Source: Pseudidiomarina atlantica (GTDB taxonomy: Bacteria; Pseudomonadota; Gammaproteobacteria; Enterobacterales; Alteromonadaceae). Taken from it: a stretch of DNA of 64,000 nt. The position numbers were made by a program, and so were the translations under genes. The number at the start of each line of letters is the position of its first letter. Position 1 is the first letter of the stretch. The notes under the pieces were generated by a model, which saw nothing but the letters and a program-made list of their open reading frames with translations, had not been told where the DNA came from and searched no databases. The stretch spans positions 1 to 64,000 of the forward strand of contig NZ_JPIN01000002.1 in NCBI RefSeq assembly GCF_000753735.1, read 5' to 3'. Of the stretch, positions 1-9,048 are shown piece after piece.

Positions 1-136
1 TTGATAGACACAAAGTTCGAATGACTTTACCAAATGGTGCGTGTAACGACACGTAGCCCGTACTTCTAGTACGGGGAAACAAGCAGAGTGGCACTAAAGC
101 TCTTCTTACAATCAGCCTTCATATTGTACAAGTTTA
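1..136. other. 23S-5S intergenic spacer
   Basis: No open reading frame or tRNA is seen. The stretch directly precedes a 5S rRNA, so it is most likely the spacer of a ribosomal RNA operon whose 16S and 23S genes lie to the left of the window. The sequence does not contain a recognisable 23S 3' end, so 23S must end before base 1. Confidence 0.6.
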
Positions 137-254
137 CGCCTGGCGGCCATAGCGAAGTGGAACCACCTGATCCATTCCGAACTCAGTAGTGAAACGCTTC
201 AGCGCCGATGGTAGTGTGGGGTTTCCCCATGCGAGAGTAGGTCACTGCCAGGCA
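137..254 (+). rRNA. rrf: 5S ribosomal RNA
   Basis: The 5' GCCTGGCGGCC and 3' CTGCCAGGC segments pair to form helix I, and the interior closely follows gammaproteobacterial 5S rRNA, including CCGAACTCAG, GTGAAACG, AGCGCCGATGGTAGTGTGGG and CATGCGAGAGTAGG. The length of about 118 nt is normal. It is followed at once by an intrinsic terminator, as expected for the last gene of an rRNA operon. The exact ends are set by the pairing and could shift by one or two bases. Confidence 0.97.
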
Positions 255-267
255 CCTAATTAGATGA

Positions 268-299
268 GACCCCGAGCTTCACCGCTCGGGGTTTTTTCG
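268..299 (+). terminator. rho-independent terminator of the rRNA operon
   Basis: A GC-rich stem (ACCCCGAGC paired with GCTCGGGGT, loop TTCACC) is followed by a run of six T residues. It lies about 15 bases after the 5S rRNA. Confidence 0.93.
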
Positions 300-303
300 T
301 TTT

Positions 304-398
304 AAGAGCCGTTACTCGTTAATCGTTAATCGTTAATCGTTAGGGTGAGGTCGTGGCGCTTCTCTCTAACGAATAACGATTAACGAATCACGGCTCTT
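304..398. repeat. dispersed inverted repeat of CGTTAAT-like units, copy 1
   Basis: Left arm 304-343 and right arm 366-398 are near-perfect reverse complements. Both carry AAGAGCCGT at the outer end followed by tandem heptamers of the form CGTTAAT/CGTTATT, ending in GTTAG. The left arm has one heptamer more than the right. The arms flank a 22-base loop. It lies between the 5S terminator and the 3' end of the convergent lipoprotein gene. Related copies lie near 1034-1112 and 26001-26092. Confidence 0.85.
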
Positions 399-405
399 CA
401 GCTCT

Positions 406-984
406 TTAGCTCTTCACGCTGCCGGAGCCGCTTTCGATAATCGTGAGCTTCCCTACTTCGCGCACCTCTATATCACCCGAACCATCGTCGATCGTCACTT
501 CACCGCGCACGTTTTCAACCAACATACTGCCAGAACCATCGTCGATCACCACATCACCATTTGAGCCGTTGACCGTGATATTGCCTGAGCCATCATCTAC
601 CTTTAACAGCAAGTCTTGTGGCATTCGTACAGTGACGTCCATGTATGGATTGTTCGATCCATAGCTGGAGTTATCAAAGGTTGCTACCAAAAAAGCAGTG
701 TCGCCTTGTGCTTCAAGTGAGAAGCGGATATCCCCGGTGTCGTGATGATAGACTTCTGCGGTAACTTCGATGGCATCGATAGTGCTATCGCCTTCAATCA
801 CCAAGCTACCCGCACCAGCGAGTACATCTAAGGCCTCTAAATCTGCTACGGCAAGGCTCAATTGCCGAGTGTCATGGATCAGATCACGGTCGCCCCAGTC
901 AATGTTGCCACTCTTGCCATCAACATAGATAACGCAGCCACTGAGTAAAAATGCAGCCGAAGCTGCGAGTAAAGTAAGTTTCAT
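406..984 (-). CDS. DUF4097-like beta-strand-rich lipoprotein
   Basis: This is a predicted lipoprotein of 192 residues. The N-terminus is a signal peptide with a lipobox LLSGC, Cys17 being the lipidation site. The mature part consists of short beta strands broken by repeated DDGSG-type turns about 18-20 residues apart (near residues 131, 149, 167 and 183), the pattern of DUF4097/head-GIN adhesin-like beta-helix proteins. No catalytic motif is visible and no substrate is known for the family. It stands alone, convergent to the rRNA operon, and its stop codon lies 7 bases from a dispersed inverted repeat. Function is not known; a structural role at the cell envelope is a guess. Confidence 0.7.
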   Translation of the reverse strand: MKLTLLAASAAFLLSGCVIYVDGKSGNIDWGDRDLIHDTRQLSLAVADLEALDVLAGAGSLVIEGDSTIDAIEVTAEVYHHDTGDIRFSLEAQGDTAFLVATFDNSSYGSNNPYMDVTVRMPQDLLLKVDDGSGNITVNGSNGDVVIDDGSGSMLVENVRGEVTIDDGSGDIEVREVGKLTIIESGSGSVKS

Positions 985-1033
985 TTGTTTGTCCTATAAG
1001 TCCCCACATTCCGTACTTATACTAGATGAAAAG

Positions 1034-1112
1034 AACGTTATTCGTTAATGGTTATTGGTTAGGAGAAGGTTCAAATAAGCACCCCCTAACGAATAACGAG
1101 TAACGGATCACC
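1034..1112. repeat. dispersed inverted repeat of CGTTAAT-like units, copy 2
   Basis: The left arm (1034-1062) carries AACGTTATTCGTTAATGG and ends in GGTTAGG. The right arm (1083-1112) begins CCCTAACGAATAACGAG. The arms are imperfect reverse complements separated by about 20 bases. It sits between two divergent genes (lipoprotein to the left, cytochrome b561 to the right), so it is not simply a terminator. The rest of the 985-1210 gap shows no clear signal. Confidence 0.75.
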
Positions 1113-1210
1113 CTTTAATTCTAATAAATCGAATGAACGATGCGAAATATAGCGCTTTTTATTTCATTTGCTTCAACTAAAATGACCATCAACAAGCGTA
1201 AGGAAACATT

Positions 1211-1753
1211 ATGTTGCGAAATAACACAACCAGTTACGGTTGGGCTGCCATCGTCATCCATTGGCTGTCAGCGGTTACCGTCATCGGCTTATTTGCCCTC
1301 GGTTATTGGATGCTGACGTTGAGTTACTACGACCCGTGGTATCGCGAAGGACCTTGGTGGCATAAGTCGTTTGGCATCTGCTTACTCGCGCTGACGTTGC
1401 TGAGAGTGCTGTGGCGTTGGTTCAATCCTAAGCCCAAGGCACAGGGAGCAAAGTTTGAGCAAGTGGCAGCAGGTATTGGCCATGGACTGCTCTACACCCT
1501 GCTCTTAGTGACCATGATCAGTGGCTATTTGATCTCAACAGCCGATGGTCGCGGTATTGAAGTATTCGGTTGGTTCGAAGTGCCGGCGTTCATCACCAGC
1601 ATTCCGAATCAAGAAGACATTGCCGGCGACGTGCATTGGTACGCCGCTTTAAGTTTAGTGATTTTGGCAGGTGGGCACGCGCTTGCTGCGTTAAAACATC
1701 ACTTTTGGGACAAGCATGACACTCTTAAACGCATGCTTAAACCACAACGATAG
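1211..1753 (+). CDS. cytochrome b561 family membrane protein
   Basis: This is a 180-residue integral membrane di-heme cytochrome b of the prokaryotic b561 (CybB) type, expected to move electrons between the quinone pool and a periplasmic or membrane partner. Four hydrophobic helices can be seen. Candidate heme-ligand histidines lie in helix 1 (VIHWLS), at the start of helix 2 (WWHKSFG), and in helix 4 (DVHWYAALSL and GGHALAALKH). Length is typical. It is followed after 10 bases by a YceI gene; this pairing recurs in many Proteobacteria and suggests a joint role, perhaps with an isoprenoid or quinone carrier. An RBS AAGGAAAC lies before the ATG. The electron partner cannot be read from sequence. 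Confidence 0.9.
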   Translation: MLRNNTTSYGWAAIVIHWLSAVTVIGLFALGYWMLTLSYYDPWYREGPWWHKSFGICLLALTLLRVLWRWFNPKPKAQGAKFEQVAAGIGHGLLYTLLLVTMISGYLISTADGRGIEVFGWFEVPAFITSIPNQEDIAGDVHWYAALSLVILAGGHALAALKHHFWDKHDTLKRMLKPQR

Positions 1754-1763
1754 GAGCTAGTAT

Positions 1764-2342
1764 ATGAAAAAGTTAATCTTAGCTGCAGCACTTGGTGCTG
1801 TAATGAGTTCAGCGGTAAGTACCGCACAAGCCGAAGACTATGTGATTGATATCGAAGGCCAACATGCTTTTGTTCAATTCAAAATTAGCCATTTAGGCTA
1901 CAGCTATTTGCTTGGTGAATTCACCGACTTCGATGGCACCTTTAGCTATGACGAAGCGAATCCAAGCGCTGCTAAAGTAGACGTCACCATCGACACGACC
2001 AGCCTTGACAGTAATCATGCCGAGCGCGATAAGCACTTGCGCAGCGATGACTTCTTAGCGGTCGATGATTACCCAGAAGCACGCTTCGTTTCAACCAGCT
2101 ATGCGCCTAATGGTGATGGCACGGGTACCTTGAGCGGTGACCTGACCTTACGTGGCGTTACCAAGCCGATTGAAATTGCAGTAAGCGAAGTGGGTGCAGG
2201 TCCAGATCCATGGGGTGGCTTCCGTCGCGGCTTTGAAGGTTCAGTGACCTTGACCTTGGCAGACTTTGGTATTGATTACGACTTAGGTCCGGCGTCAAAA
2301 ACTGTCGACATGTACCTATCGATCGAAGGTATTCGCCAGTAA
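1764..2342 (+). CDS. YceI family periplasmic lipid-binding protein
   Basis: The product is 192 residues with a cleavable signal peptide (cleavage near residue 23, after AQA). The mature domain matches the YceI lipocalin-like fold: the opening [20 protein letters not shown], the central [16 protein letters not shown] and the late [19 protein letters not shown] are all family hallmarks. Members bind polyprenyl or quinone-like lipids in a hydrophobic barrel. An RBS GGAG lies 8-9 bases before the ATG. It is co-transcribed with the cytochrome b561 gene and ends just before a strong terminator. The ligand in this organism is unknown. Confidence 0.93.
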   Translation: MKKLILAAALGAVMSSAVSTAQAEDYVIDIEGQHAFVQFKISHLGYSYLLGEFTDFDGTFSYDEANPSAAKVDVTIDTTSLDSNHAERDKHLRSDDFLAVDDYPEARFVSTSYAPNGDGTGTLSGDLTLRGVTKPIEIAVSEVGAGPDPWGGFRRGFEGSVTLTLADFGIDYDLGPASKTVDMYLSIEGIRQ

Positions 2343-2370
2343 GCCGGCGGCTTTAACGACGAAAGAAGAG

Positions 2371-2401
2371 AGCGCTGCGTTTAATGACGCAGCGCTTTTT
2401 C
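2371..2401 (+). terminator. rho-independent terminator after the cytochrome b561-yceI pair
   Basis: A 10-bp perfect stem (AGCGCTGCGT with ACGCAGCGCT, loop TTAATG) is followed by five T residues. Its right arm overlaps the last codons of the convergent hemY, so one stretch of DNA is both coding and terminator. Confidence 0.9.
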
Positions 2402-3535
2402 GTAGGCGCTCAACGCTGCAGCCGAATTACCTTGGGCAGCGTAAACTTGGGCAAGATCTAACCAAAGACGCTGCGACGGCACAAGTTCAGCCGCACGTCG
2501 CAACGCACGCTCGGCTAATGACCATTCCTTGGTTCGCATCGCCAGTTGTCCCATCGCTTGCAGCAATAAGCCGTCTTCCGGCGTTTTCTTTAATTGTTGC
2601 TGTAAGTAGTCACGTAACTCCGGACCGGCTACCAATAATTGTTGCTGTAACAACTCAGCAAGCTGTAAATCACCGCGTTTTAAACCACGCGCTGCGACTT
2701 TGTCAGCGGCTTCCTCTTGTTGTAATTGCACCAAGGCTTGCAAATAAGCACGCCGGATCGCTGCATTACGGCGTGCATCGCGCGACAGTTCACGCCAGCC
2801 AGCTTGCAATGCACTATTACCATTGCGGCCCAGCGCGAGAAAGTGTTCGCGGTAGGCACGTTCGGTTAACGCGGTATGCTCGGTCGCAGAAAAGACCTGT
2901 AAGCGCTCGGCATCGGCCAGGCTGTCGATAATATCTTGCCAGCGGTGTAAGCTTTCATACGCGCGCAAGGCCAGCCTTAACAGTTGTGGGTGTTGCGGGT
3001 ATTGCTTACGCAAGCGTTGGATTTCGACCTCATGCTGAGCAGCCAGTTTTGGATTTTCCCGCATGCTAAACAAAGTTTCCGCTAACACTATGTGGTCAGG
3101 CGTCGGTGCATGCTGTAGCCAATCACGCGCTTGTTCGAAGTCTTCGAGCTGCGCTGCAGAGTAACTGGCAAGCAACGCGACCGTACCGTCGTGGCGTAAC
3201 TGCCAACTACGGTTAAATGCTGCCGAGGCGGCGCGATAATCACCGTTGACTAAAGCTGCGGCTGCTTGCTCAGCGGCAGCCTGGGCTTTACTGTCGCGGC
3301 GCCGACCGAACCATTTGATACCCCATGAAGTGCCGCGCACCAGGCGCATGATGGAGTGCCAAAGAAAACGCACAAGAATGAAAGCCACAGCCAACAATAT
3401 CACCGAAGCGACTAAGCTGGTCTCAATCGTATAGTTGCCCACCGCAATGAGCACGTAGCCGGTATTACCGTCCCACAATGGACCGATAAATAAGCCCGCG
3501 ATCAGCAGTAAGACAATGATCCATGCATATTTCAT
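2381..3535 (-). CDS. hemY: heme biosynthesis-associated TPR protein HemY
   Basis: HemY (384 residues) is the TPR-containing inner-membrane protein encoded at the end of hemCDXY operons in Gammaproteobacteria; it is not the protoporphyrinogen oxidase of the same name. Two N-terminal transmembrane helices (about residues 3-21 and 40-60) precede an Arg/Lys-rich stretch and an alpha-helical domain with TPR-like repeats up to the C-terminus (ALRRAAELVP, AQVYAAQGNSAAALSAYEKAL). Its role, probably scaffolding of heme-pathway enzymes, is not firmly established. The start overlaps the end of hemX by 4 bases, supporting translational coupling. The 3' end overlaps the terminator of the convergent yceI unit. 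Confidence 0.93.
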   Translation of the reverse strand: MKYAWIIVLLLIAGLFIGPLWDGNTGYVLIAVGNYTIETSLVASVILLAVAFILVRFLWHSIMRLVRGTSWGIKWFGRRRDSKAQAAAEQAAAALVNGDYRAASAAFNRSWQLRHDGTVALLASYSAAQLEDFEQARDWLQHAPTPDHIVLAETLFSMRENPKLAAQHEVEIQRLRKQYPQHPQLLRLALRAYESLHRWQDIIDSLADAERLQVFSATEHTALTERAYREHFLALGRNGNSALQAGWRELSRDARRNAAIRRAYLQALVQLQQEEAADKVAARGLKRGDLQLAELLQQQLLVAGPELRDYLQQQLKKTPEDGLLLQAMGQLAMRTKEWSLAERALRRAAELVPSQRLWLDLAQVYAAQGNSAAALSAYEKALRH

Positions 3536-4671
3536 TGCGCTGCTCCTGCGCTCAGGTTCGCTGCTATGCGGTTAAGTACAGTTGGACTACGTAACTGGGT
3601 CGGCAACTCCAGCACTAACTGCTGTTGGGCTAATTTGCCAAGCGCATTCTGTAACGATTGTACCGGCAGTTCGCTATCGCTGGCGAGTTGCGCCAATAAG
3701 TCTTGCGCCTCCTGCAAACTCGTCTGATAGAGCTCGGCTGATTGGCTCAGTGCGGCTTGTTGCGCCAATTGTAATTGCAACAGTACACGCTGTTTTGCCA
3801 AAGCGACAAAAGCCGCAGACAGTTGCGGTTGAATCGGCTGTTCACGATGCTCGATGCGCACTAACTGGTTGAACAAGGTTTGTGCATTATCTTGCAGATG
3901 GGTGTACCAAGGTGCGTCGGCAGGTGTGGTTTCGCTGGTCACCGAAAAGCTTGGTGCGCGCAGCTGCCAATCTTGTTGTTGCAGCTGTTGTCGCAAACTG
4001 CTGAGCTGCATCGCAACTTGCAAGTGCGCGTCGGTGGTTAAGCCTTGCAGCGCGACTTTATCGTCATTAATGGCTTGGCGCGCGGTTTGAAAAGCCGGGT
4101 TATTTAATGCTGCTAGATGGCTGTCTGCAAGTTCCAACAGCTGCATAGCGGCCGTTGGCTGCTGGTCAATATAAAGCTTGTTGTTGGCGCGCTCAGCTAG
4201 ATGCCGCGCTTCGATAATACGCCATTCCGTCGCTTGCGAAACGTCAAGGCTGGCAAACTCTGCTTGCACGCCCTGCACCGCCCGTTTTAAGTCCGACAAT
4301 TCTTGTGCTTGTGCCGCTAATTGGCGTTGGCGCTCCCGCGTGGCATCGGCAAGCTGCTCACGCACGTCGTTGGGTAAGCGCTTTTGTTGCTGTGCAAGGT
4401 TTGCCAGTTCGCGCTCCAAGTCGCTTAACTGCTGCTGTTGTTGCTCACTTGTCGTCTGTAACTGGGCATTGGTGGCGAGTAAGTCTTGATAGACATAGCG
4501 GTAACCTAACCAACCACTTACGGCGAGCACTGCTAACAACACCACTATCACTAACCAAGGCAGGAGACTGGCTTTGCGGCGTTGCGGAGCCGCTGCTGTT
4601 GATGCGGTCGTATCGTCAGTAGCGTCAACCGTCGGTTCGGTAGTTTCCGCGAGTTGGCTGTCTTGTGCCAT
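3532..4671 (-). CDS. hemX: HemX, uroporphyrinogen-III C-methyltransferase-like membrane protein
   Basis: HemX has 379 residues. A polar, Thr/Ala-rich cytoplasmic head (1-35) is followed by one transmembrane helix (about 36-57) and a long Gln-rich coiled coil (about 62-135). A helical domain then contains the family signature AEWRIIEARHLAERANNKL-like stretch (here ATEWRIIEARHLAERANNKL). It lacks the SAM-binding motifs of a real methyltransferase, so the common name is historical. It lies between hemD (3-base gap) and hemY (4-base overlap) in the classic order, and presumably organises tetrapyrrole enzymes at the membrane. Confidence 0.92.
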   Translation of the reverse strand: MAQDSQLAETTEPTVDATDDTTASTAAAPQRRKASLLPWLVIVVLLAVLAVSGWLGYRYVYQDLLATNAQLQTTSEQQQQQLSDLERELANLAQQQKRLPNDVREQLADATRERQRQLAAQAQELSDLKRAVQGVQAEFASLDVSQATEWRIIEARHLAERANNKLYIDQQPTAAMQLLELADSHLAALNNPAFQTARQAINDDKVALQGLTTDAHLQVAMQLSSLRQQLQQQDWQLRAPSFSVTSETTPADAPWYTHLQDNAQTLFNQLVRIEHREQPIQPQLSAAFVALAKQRVLLQLQLAQQAALSQSAELYQTSLQEAQDLLAQLASDSELPVQSLQNALGKLAQQQLVLELPTQLRSPTVLNRIAANLSAGAAQ

Positions 4672-4674
4672 AAG

Positions 4675-5454
4675 TTATGCTTCCTTCATTGATTGCAAAG
4701 CCCGTTGCCATGCTTCTACCATAGCAAAACTGGCGGCGCTGTCAGCTACTACGACGTGTTTCGTAATAGCGGCAGGTAATAATTGTTGTAAGCGACTGCT
4801 GGCCACCACCCAAGTACACTGTGCCAGCCAGTCGAGTGCCGGGCGTGGAACCGCTGCCAAGAATGCACCAAGTTGTTCGGCACTACTCACCATAATAGTA
4901 TCGACACTTTGCTGCCAAGCTTGAATCTGCGCAGCGCTCGGCGCGGTTGGCACACGCTCGTATACTTCCAAGTGTGTCACTTTGGCACCACGCGCGCGCA
5001 AAGTCTCGGCAAAGAGCTCGCGACCACCACGACCACGGATGACCAGCCAATTTTGCTCCGCCACGTTTTGTAACTCGGGCAAGGCAAGCAAGGTATCGCT
5101 GTTGTGTTGTCGCCATGGACAACTGACCGGTCGTTTTACCACCCGTGCAATCGCGCGCGCCGAAGTAGGGCCAACGGCATACCAGCGGCAACGCGGCATG
5201 GCTTGGTCTGGAGCCCAAGCGTGTGCTTGCTCAGCGAAATACTGCGCCGCGTTAACGCTGACCATCATGGCGCCATCCCATGGGCTTGCTAATACTTGCG
5301 TGAGGCTATGATTAGGGTCGTCATAACCGCGGATTTGCAACATGCTCGCAGGTTCGCATTGCAACCGCAGATTATGCTGTGTCGCACGTTGCTGGAGCAG
5401 TTGTTGCAGTTCCTCGGCCTGGGCCGCTGGACGCAGAATTAGCACATGGCTCAT
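4675..5454 (-). CDS. hemD: uroporphyrinogen-III synthase
   Basis: HemD (259 residues) closes and isomerises hydroxymethylbilane to uroporphyrinogen III, the last step shared by heme, siroheme and cobalamin synthesis. Primary sequence conservation in this family is low. Support comes from the start [16 protein letters not shown], the middle [21 protein letters not shown], which is the recognisable HemD core, and the later [14 protein letters not shown]. Length is normal. The ATG overlaps the stop of hemC (ATGA-type overlap), so translation is probably coupled. Confidence 0.93.
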   Translation of the reverse strand: MSHVLILRPAAQAEELQQLLQQRATQHNLRLQCEPASMLQIRGYDDPNHSLTQVLASPWDGAMMVSVNAAQYFAEQAHAWAPDQAMPRCRWYAVGPTSARAIARVVKRPVSCPWRQHNSDTLLALPELQNVAEQNWLVIRGRGGRELFAETLRARGAKVTHLEVYERVPTAPSAAQIQAWQQSVDTIMVSSAEQLGAFLAAVPRPALDWLAQCTWVVASSRLQQLLPAAITKHVVVADSAASFAMVEAWQRALQSMKEA

Positions 5455-6392
5455 GAGTGTAGGTCGTTCTCCGCGTAGACGTCTGCTAAGATTTTACCGG
5501 CGCCACGGGTCAGTAGGTATTCTGCTAACTCAGTACCTAAAGCTTCGGCATGATCGCGGTGACCTTTGATATCGCCTTCGATAATCTCGCTACCGTCCGG
5601 TCGCCCCACCAAACCGCGTAAATGCAGCTGGTCGTCGTGCAATTCTGCGTAAGCACCAATCGGCACCTGGCAACCGCCTTGTAAACGGCGGTTCATGGCG
5701 CGTTCAGCCAGCACACAACTGGTGGTATCGGCGCAGCTCAACGGTGCCAGTAAAGCTTTAGTCGCAGCATCATCGCTACGGCATTCGATACCTAGCACGC
5801 CCTGTCCGTTGGCAGGCAAGCAGATTTCTACCGGAATGCGTTGGCGAATGCGTTCGCCCAAGTTCAGTCGAATCAGGCCTGAGGCAGCCAAAATGATCGC
5901 GTCGAACTGGCCGTCGTCGAGTTTGCCGAGCCGCGTTTGCACGTTACCGCGCAAATCCTTTACGACCAAATGCGGAAACTGCGCCAACACCTGACACTTG
6001 CGCCGCAGGCTGCAGGTACCGACCACCGCACCTTCCGGCAGCTCATCAAGACTGTTGTAGTGATTCGACACGAAGGCATCACGCGGATCTTCACGTTCAC
6101 AAATTCCAAACAGCTCGAGTCCCTCTGGAAACTCGACCGGCAGATCTTTCATCGAATGTACGGCTAAATCAGCACGACCGTCGAGCATGGCGACTTCAAG
6201 CTCCTTAACAAACAGGCCCTTGCCGCCTATTTTTGCCAAAGGCGTATCCAAAATAATATCGCCCTTGGTGCTCATCGGTAGTAATTCGACGGTTAAACCC
6301 TCGTGCAACGCCTCAAGCCGTGCTTGAATATGCTCGGCCTGCCACATCGCCAATAAGCTTTTGCGGGTAGCTATGCGTAATGTTTGACTCAT
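5451..6392 (-). CDS. hemC: porphobilinogen deaminase (hydroxymethylbilane synthase)
   Basis: HemC (313 residues) polymerises four porphobilinogens into hydroxymethylbilane in the cytosol. Diagnostic stretches are [17 protein letters not shown] near the N-terminus, [16 protein letters not shown], the polypyrrole-binding CSLRRKCQV and [14 protein letters not shown], and the dipyrromethane cofactor site [13 protein letters not shown] with the attaching Cys. Length matches the family. It follows cyaY by 13 bases on the same strand and leads hemCDXY, so cyaY may share its transcript. Confidence 0.98.
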   Translation of the reverse strand: MSQTLRIATRKSLLAMWQAEHIQARLEALHEGLTVELLPMSTKGDIILDTPLAKIGGKGLFVKELEVAMLDGRADLAVHSMKDLPVEFPEGLELFGICEREDPRDAFVSNHYNSLDELPEGAVVGTCSLRRKCQVLAQFPHLVVKDLRGNVQTRLGKLDDGQFDAIILAASGLIRLNLGERIRQRIPVEICLPANGQGVLGIECRSDDAATKALLAPLSCADTTSCVLAERAMNRRLQGGCQVPIGAYAELHDDQLHLRGLVGRPDGSEIIEGDIKGHRDHAEALGTELAEYLLTRGAGKILADVYAENDLHS

Positions 6393-6405
6393 CCGATGCT
6401 CCGCC

Positions 6406-6729
6406 TTAACTCTGCGCGTCTAAGGTTAAATCTTGCTCGGCTTGCTTGCTACCTGATTCGGTGAGCAGTTGCCACAGCTCGGCACCGGTGCGATTATCGA
6501 TCCATTGGCCATCACGGTACTCAAAGTGATGCCCGTTAAATTTGGTCGCTACCCAGATTTGTTGCAACGGTGGTTGCTTGTTAATGACCATTACCGTGCG
6601 GTTCGGAAAGGTGATCTCTAACATATCGCCATCGCACTCACTGTCGATGTCGATGCCGGTGTTTTCGAAAGCTGCTTCTATCGCCCAAATGGTCGCTTCG
6701 GCGATCTCATGATATTCATGGTCTTGCAT
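6406..6729 (-). CDS. cyaY: iron donor protein CyaY (bacterial frataxin)
   Basis: CyaY (107 residues from this start) is the bacterial frataxin that binds iron and tunes Fe-S cluster assembly on IscS/IscU. The start [15 protein letters not shown] was chosen because AGGAGTGG lies just upstream and it matches the usual family length; a start 17 codons further upstream is possible but would add non-conserved residues. Visible are the acidic first helix, the strand [16 protein letters not shown], and the [13 protein letters not shown] and LWQLL signatures. It lies between divergent lptM and hemC. In enterics cyaA lies between hemC and cyaY; it is absent here. Confidence 0.94.
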   Translation of the reverse strand: MQDHEYHEIAEATIWAIEAAFENTGIDIDSECDGDMLEITFPNRTVMVINKQPPLQQIWVATKFNGHHFEYRDGQWIDNRTGAELWQLLTESGSKQAEQDLTLDAQS

Positions 6730-6815
6730 GTCCACTCCTAGTAATGACATTTGTGCGCTGCAATGCGATGATAAGCACACGTTTCAATCGCGAATCACAA
6801 GGGTACAGTTTACCG

Positions 6816-6980
6816 ATGTTTAAGCTGAAAGTAATGCGTCCGATCATTGTAGCAGCTAGCTTGTGCTTGGTCGCCTGTGGACAAAAGGGTCCACTGGAAA
6901 TGCCAGCACCTGCTGAGAAGAATCAGCCATCGGCATCTGTAACCGTGACGCACGTACAGGATAGCAACGTAAAATCATGA
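6816..6980 (+). CDS. lptM: small lipoprotein LptM (YifL family)
   Basis: This is a 54-residue lipoprotein. It has a short hydrophobic signal and the lipobox LVAC directly followed by GQKGPLEMP, the almost invariant CGxKGPL signature of LptM/YifL. In E. coli LptM helps mature the LptD-LptE outer-membrane LPS translocon. The ATG at 6816 has an AAGGGT-type RBS 11 bases upstream; an internal ATG six codons later is possible. Its stop overlaps the lysA start by 4 bases (ATGA), so it is the first gene of lptM-lysA-dapF-DUF484-xerC. Confidence 0.88.
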   Translation: MFKLKVMRPIIVAASLCLVACGQKGPLEMPAPAEKNQPSASVTVTHVQDSNVKS

Positions 6981-8230
6981 GTTTTCAATATAAAGAGACC
7001 GAAATGTTCGCAGAAGACTGCGCGGTGACGGACCTTGCTAAAAAGCACGGGACGCCGCTGTTCATCTATTCTAAAGCTGCGATCACAGCAAACTGGGAGC
7101 AGTTTGCCAAACATTGGCCCGCACCGAACAAACTTTGTTATGCGGTCAAAGCCAATTCTAACTTAGCTGTATTGAACCTGTTAGCCCGTTTAGGTGCCGG
7201 TTTTGATATCGTTTCTGGGGGCGAGCTCGCACGCGTATTGGCTGCTGGCGGTAAAGCGGCAGACGTAGTGTTTTCGGGCGTGGGAAAAAGCCACGACGAG
7301 ATCGCTTATGCGTTAGACCAAGGCATCGGCTGCTTTAATGTGGAGTCTGCGGCCGAACTTGAACGGATCCAAGAAATTGCGGCTAGCAAGGGCGTTACCG
7401 CGCCAGTTTCACTGCGCGTGAATCCAGATGTCGACGCACAAACCCATCCGTATATCGCAACCGGGTTGAAGGCGAACAAGTTTGGCATCGCCATGAGTGA
7501 GGCGCGCGACGTATTTCGTCGCGCAGCGCAACTGCCGAATCTCAACGTCTGCGGCGCCGATTGCCACATTGGTTCACAAATTCTGACGCCGCAACCGTTC
7601 TTAGATGCTGCTGAGCGCATGTTCACATTGGTCAGCGATTTACGCCAAGAAGGTATTCAGATCACCCACCTCGATATGGGCGGTGGTTTTGGTATTCCTT
7701 ATCAGCACGAAGATAAGCTCGAAGTGGGTAACTACTTACAAACGCTGCAGCAAAAAGCAGCCGAGCTTGGTAATCTTAAGCTCATGCTCGAACCTGGACG
7801 TTCGATTGTGGGTAACGCGGGCATCATGGTCACTAAAGTTGAATACTACAAACCTGGTAGCGAGAAAAACTTCTTGTTAGTCGATGCGGGTATGAACGAC
7901 CTCTTACGTCCTGCGCTTTACAACGCCTATCATGCGATTCAGCCGGTGGTGCGTCATGATGGCGTCGATGAGCAACTTGTCGATGTGGTCGGTCCGGTCT
8001 GCGAAACCGGTGACTTCTTCGGTCATGCTCGGCATTTAGCCGCGCAGGAAGGTGATCTGTTAGCAGTGATGAATGCCGGTGCTTACGGCTTTACCATGGC
8101 CTCGAATTACAACACGCGACCGCGCGCTGCCGAAGTTATGGTGCATGGCGATAGTGCAACCTTGATTCGTGAGCGCGAGCCCTTAGAAAGCTTGTGGCAG
8201 GGTGAACATATACTCGGAGAGAGCGTTTGA
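6977..8230 (+). CDS. lysA: diaminopimelate decarboxylase
   Basis: LysA (417 residues) decarboxylates meso-diaminopimelate to L-lysine with PLP. It is a fold-III decarboxylase: the PLP lysine lies in CYAVKANSN near residue 56, the HIGSQ motif in ADCHIGSQI, the glycine-rich phosphate loop in [10 protein letters not shown], and the EPGRSIV and PVCETGDFF motifs follow with their expected spacing. Length is normal. It overlaps lptM and dapF by 4 bases on each side, so lysine and peptidoglycan precursor synthesis are translated as one unit. Confidence 0.98.
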   Translation: MSFQYKETEMFAEDCAVTDLAKKHGTPLFIYSKAAITANWEQFAKHWPAPNKLCYAVKANSNLAVLNLLARLGAGFDIVSGGELARVLAAGGKAADVVFSGVGKSHDEIAYALDQGIGCFNVESAAELERIQEIAASKGVTAPVSLRVNPDVDAQTHPYIATGLKANKFGIAMSEARDVFRRAAQLPNLNVCGADCHIGSQILTPQPFLDAAERMFTLVSDLRQEGIQITHLDMGGGFGIPYQHEDKLEVGNYLQTLQQKAAELGNLKLMLEPGRSIVGNAGIMVTKVEYYKPGSEKNFLLVDAGMNDLLRPALYNAYHAIQPVVRHDGVDEQLVDVVGPVCETGDFFGHARHLAAQEGDLLAVMNAGAYGFTMASNYNTRPRAAEVMVHGDSATLIREREPLESLWQGEHILGESV

Positions 8231-9048
8231 ACTTTAGTAAAATGCACGGCTTAGGAAATGACTTTATGGTCATTGATAACGTCACGCAAAACATTTACGT
8301 GAATCCTGAGCAAATCCGGCAATGGGCCGATCGTCATCGCGGCATCGGCTTTGATCAGCTATTGTTAGTTGAGCCACCGTATGATCCCGACTTGGATTTT
8401 CATTATCGGATTTTCAATTCGGACGGCAGTGAAGTTGCCCAGTGCGGCAATGGCGCCCGCTGCTTTGCTTTGTTTGTACGGCACAAAGGGCTCAGCAATA
8501 AGCAGCACTTACGGGTCAGCACCAAAGCCGGTAACTTGGTCTTGCATCACGAACGTGACGGGCGTATTACCGTAGAAATGGGTGAGCCTAAGTTTGTACC
8601 AGCAGCAGTGCCGTTTAAAGCGCAAAAAGAAGAACTGACCTATGTTTTACGCGTGCAAGAGCAAACAGTGTTATGTGGCGTCATGGGACTTGGCAACCCG
8701 CATTGTGTGATTGAAGTTGAAGATATTCATCACGCGCCGGTCGCGACTTTAGGTAAGCAATTGGCTGCGCATGATCGCTTTCCTGAAGGCGTAAATGTCG
8801 GTTTTATGCAGTTGGTCGACCGCAACAACATTAAATTGCGAGTGTACGAGCGCGGCGCGGGCGAAACCCAGGCCTGTGGAAGTGGTGCGTGTGCTGCTGC
8901 GGTCATTGGCATGCGCCAAGGTAAACTCGATGAGCAGGTCACGGTTGAATTGCCCGGTGGTCCTTTGACCATTCGTTGGCAGCCGGGGCAACAAGTACGG
9001 ATGACCGGGCCAGCCGCCCATGTATATGACGGACATATGAAATTATGA
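8227..9048 (+). CDS. dapF: diaminopimelate epimerase
   Basis: DapF (273 residues) interconverts LL- and meso-diaminopimelate without PLP, using two cysteines as base and acid. Both are present: CGNGARC in the N-terminal half ([16 protein letters not shown]) and the C-terminal [14 protein letters not shown]. The start [17 protein letters not shown] is typical. The enzyme supplies the substrate of the LysA encoded just upstream as well as the cell wall. Its ends overlap lysA and the DUF484 gene by 4 bases each. Confidence 0.98.
   Translation: MNFSKMHGLGNDFMVIDNVTQNIYVNPEQIRQWADRHRGIGFDQLLLVEPPYDPDLDFHYRIFNSDGSEVAQCGNGARCFALFVRHKGLSNKQHLRVSTKAGNLVLHHERDGRITVEMGEPKFVPAAVPFKAQKEELTYVLRVQEQTVLCGVMGLGNPHCVIEVEDIHHAPVATLGKQLAAHDRFPEGVNVGFMQLVDRNNIKLRVYERGAGETQACGSGACAAAVIGMRQGKLDEQVTVELPGGPLTIRWQPGQQVRMTGPAAHVYDGHMKL

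Noticed and set aside
2381-3535. HemY as protoporphyrinogen oxidase
   Set aside because: The protein has TPR repeats and membrane helices and no FAD-binding motif; it is the unrelated HemY of hemCDXY operons.
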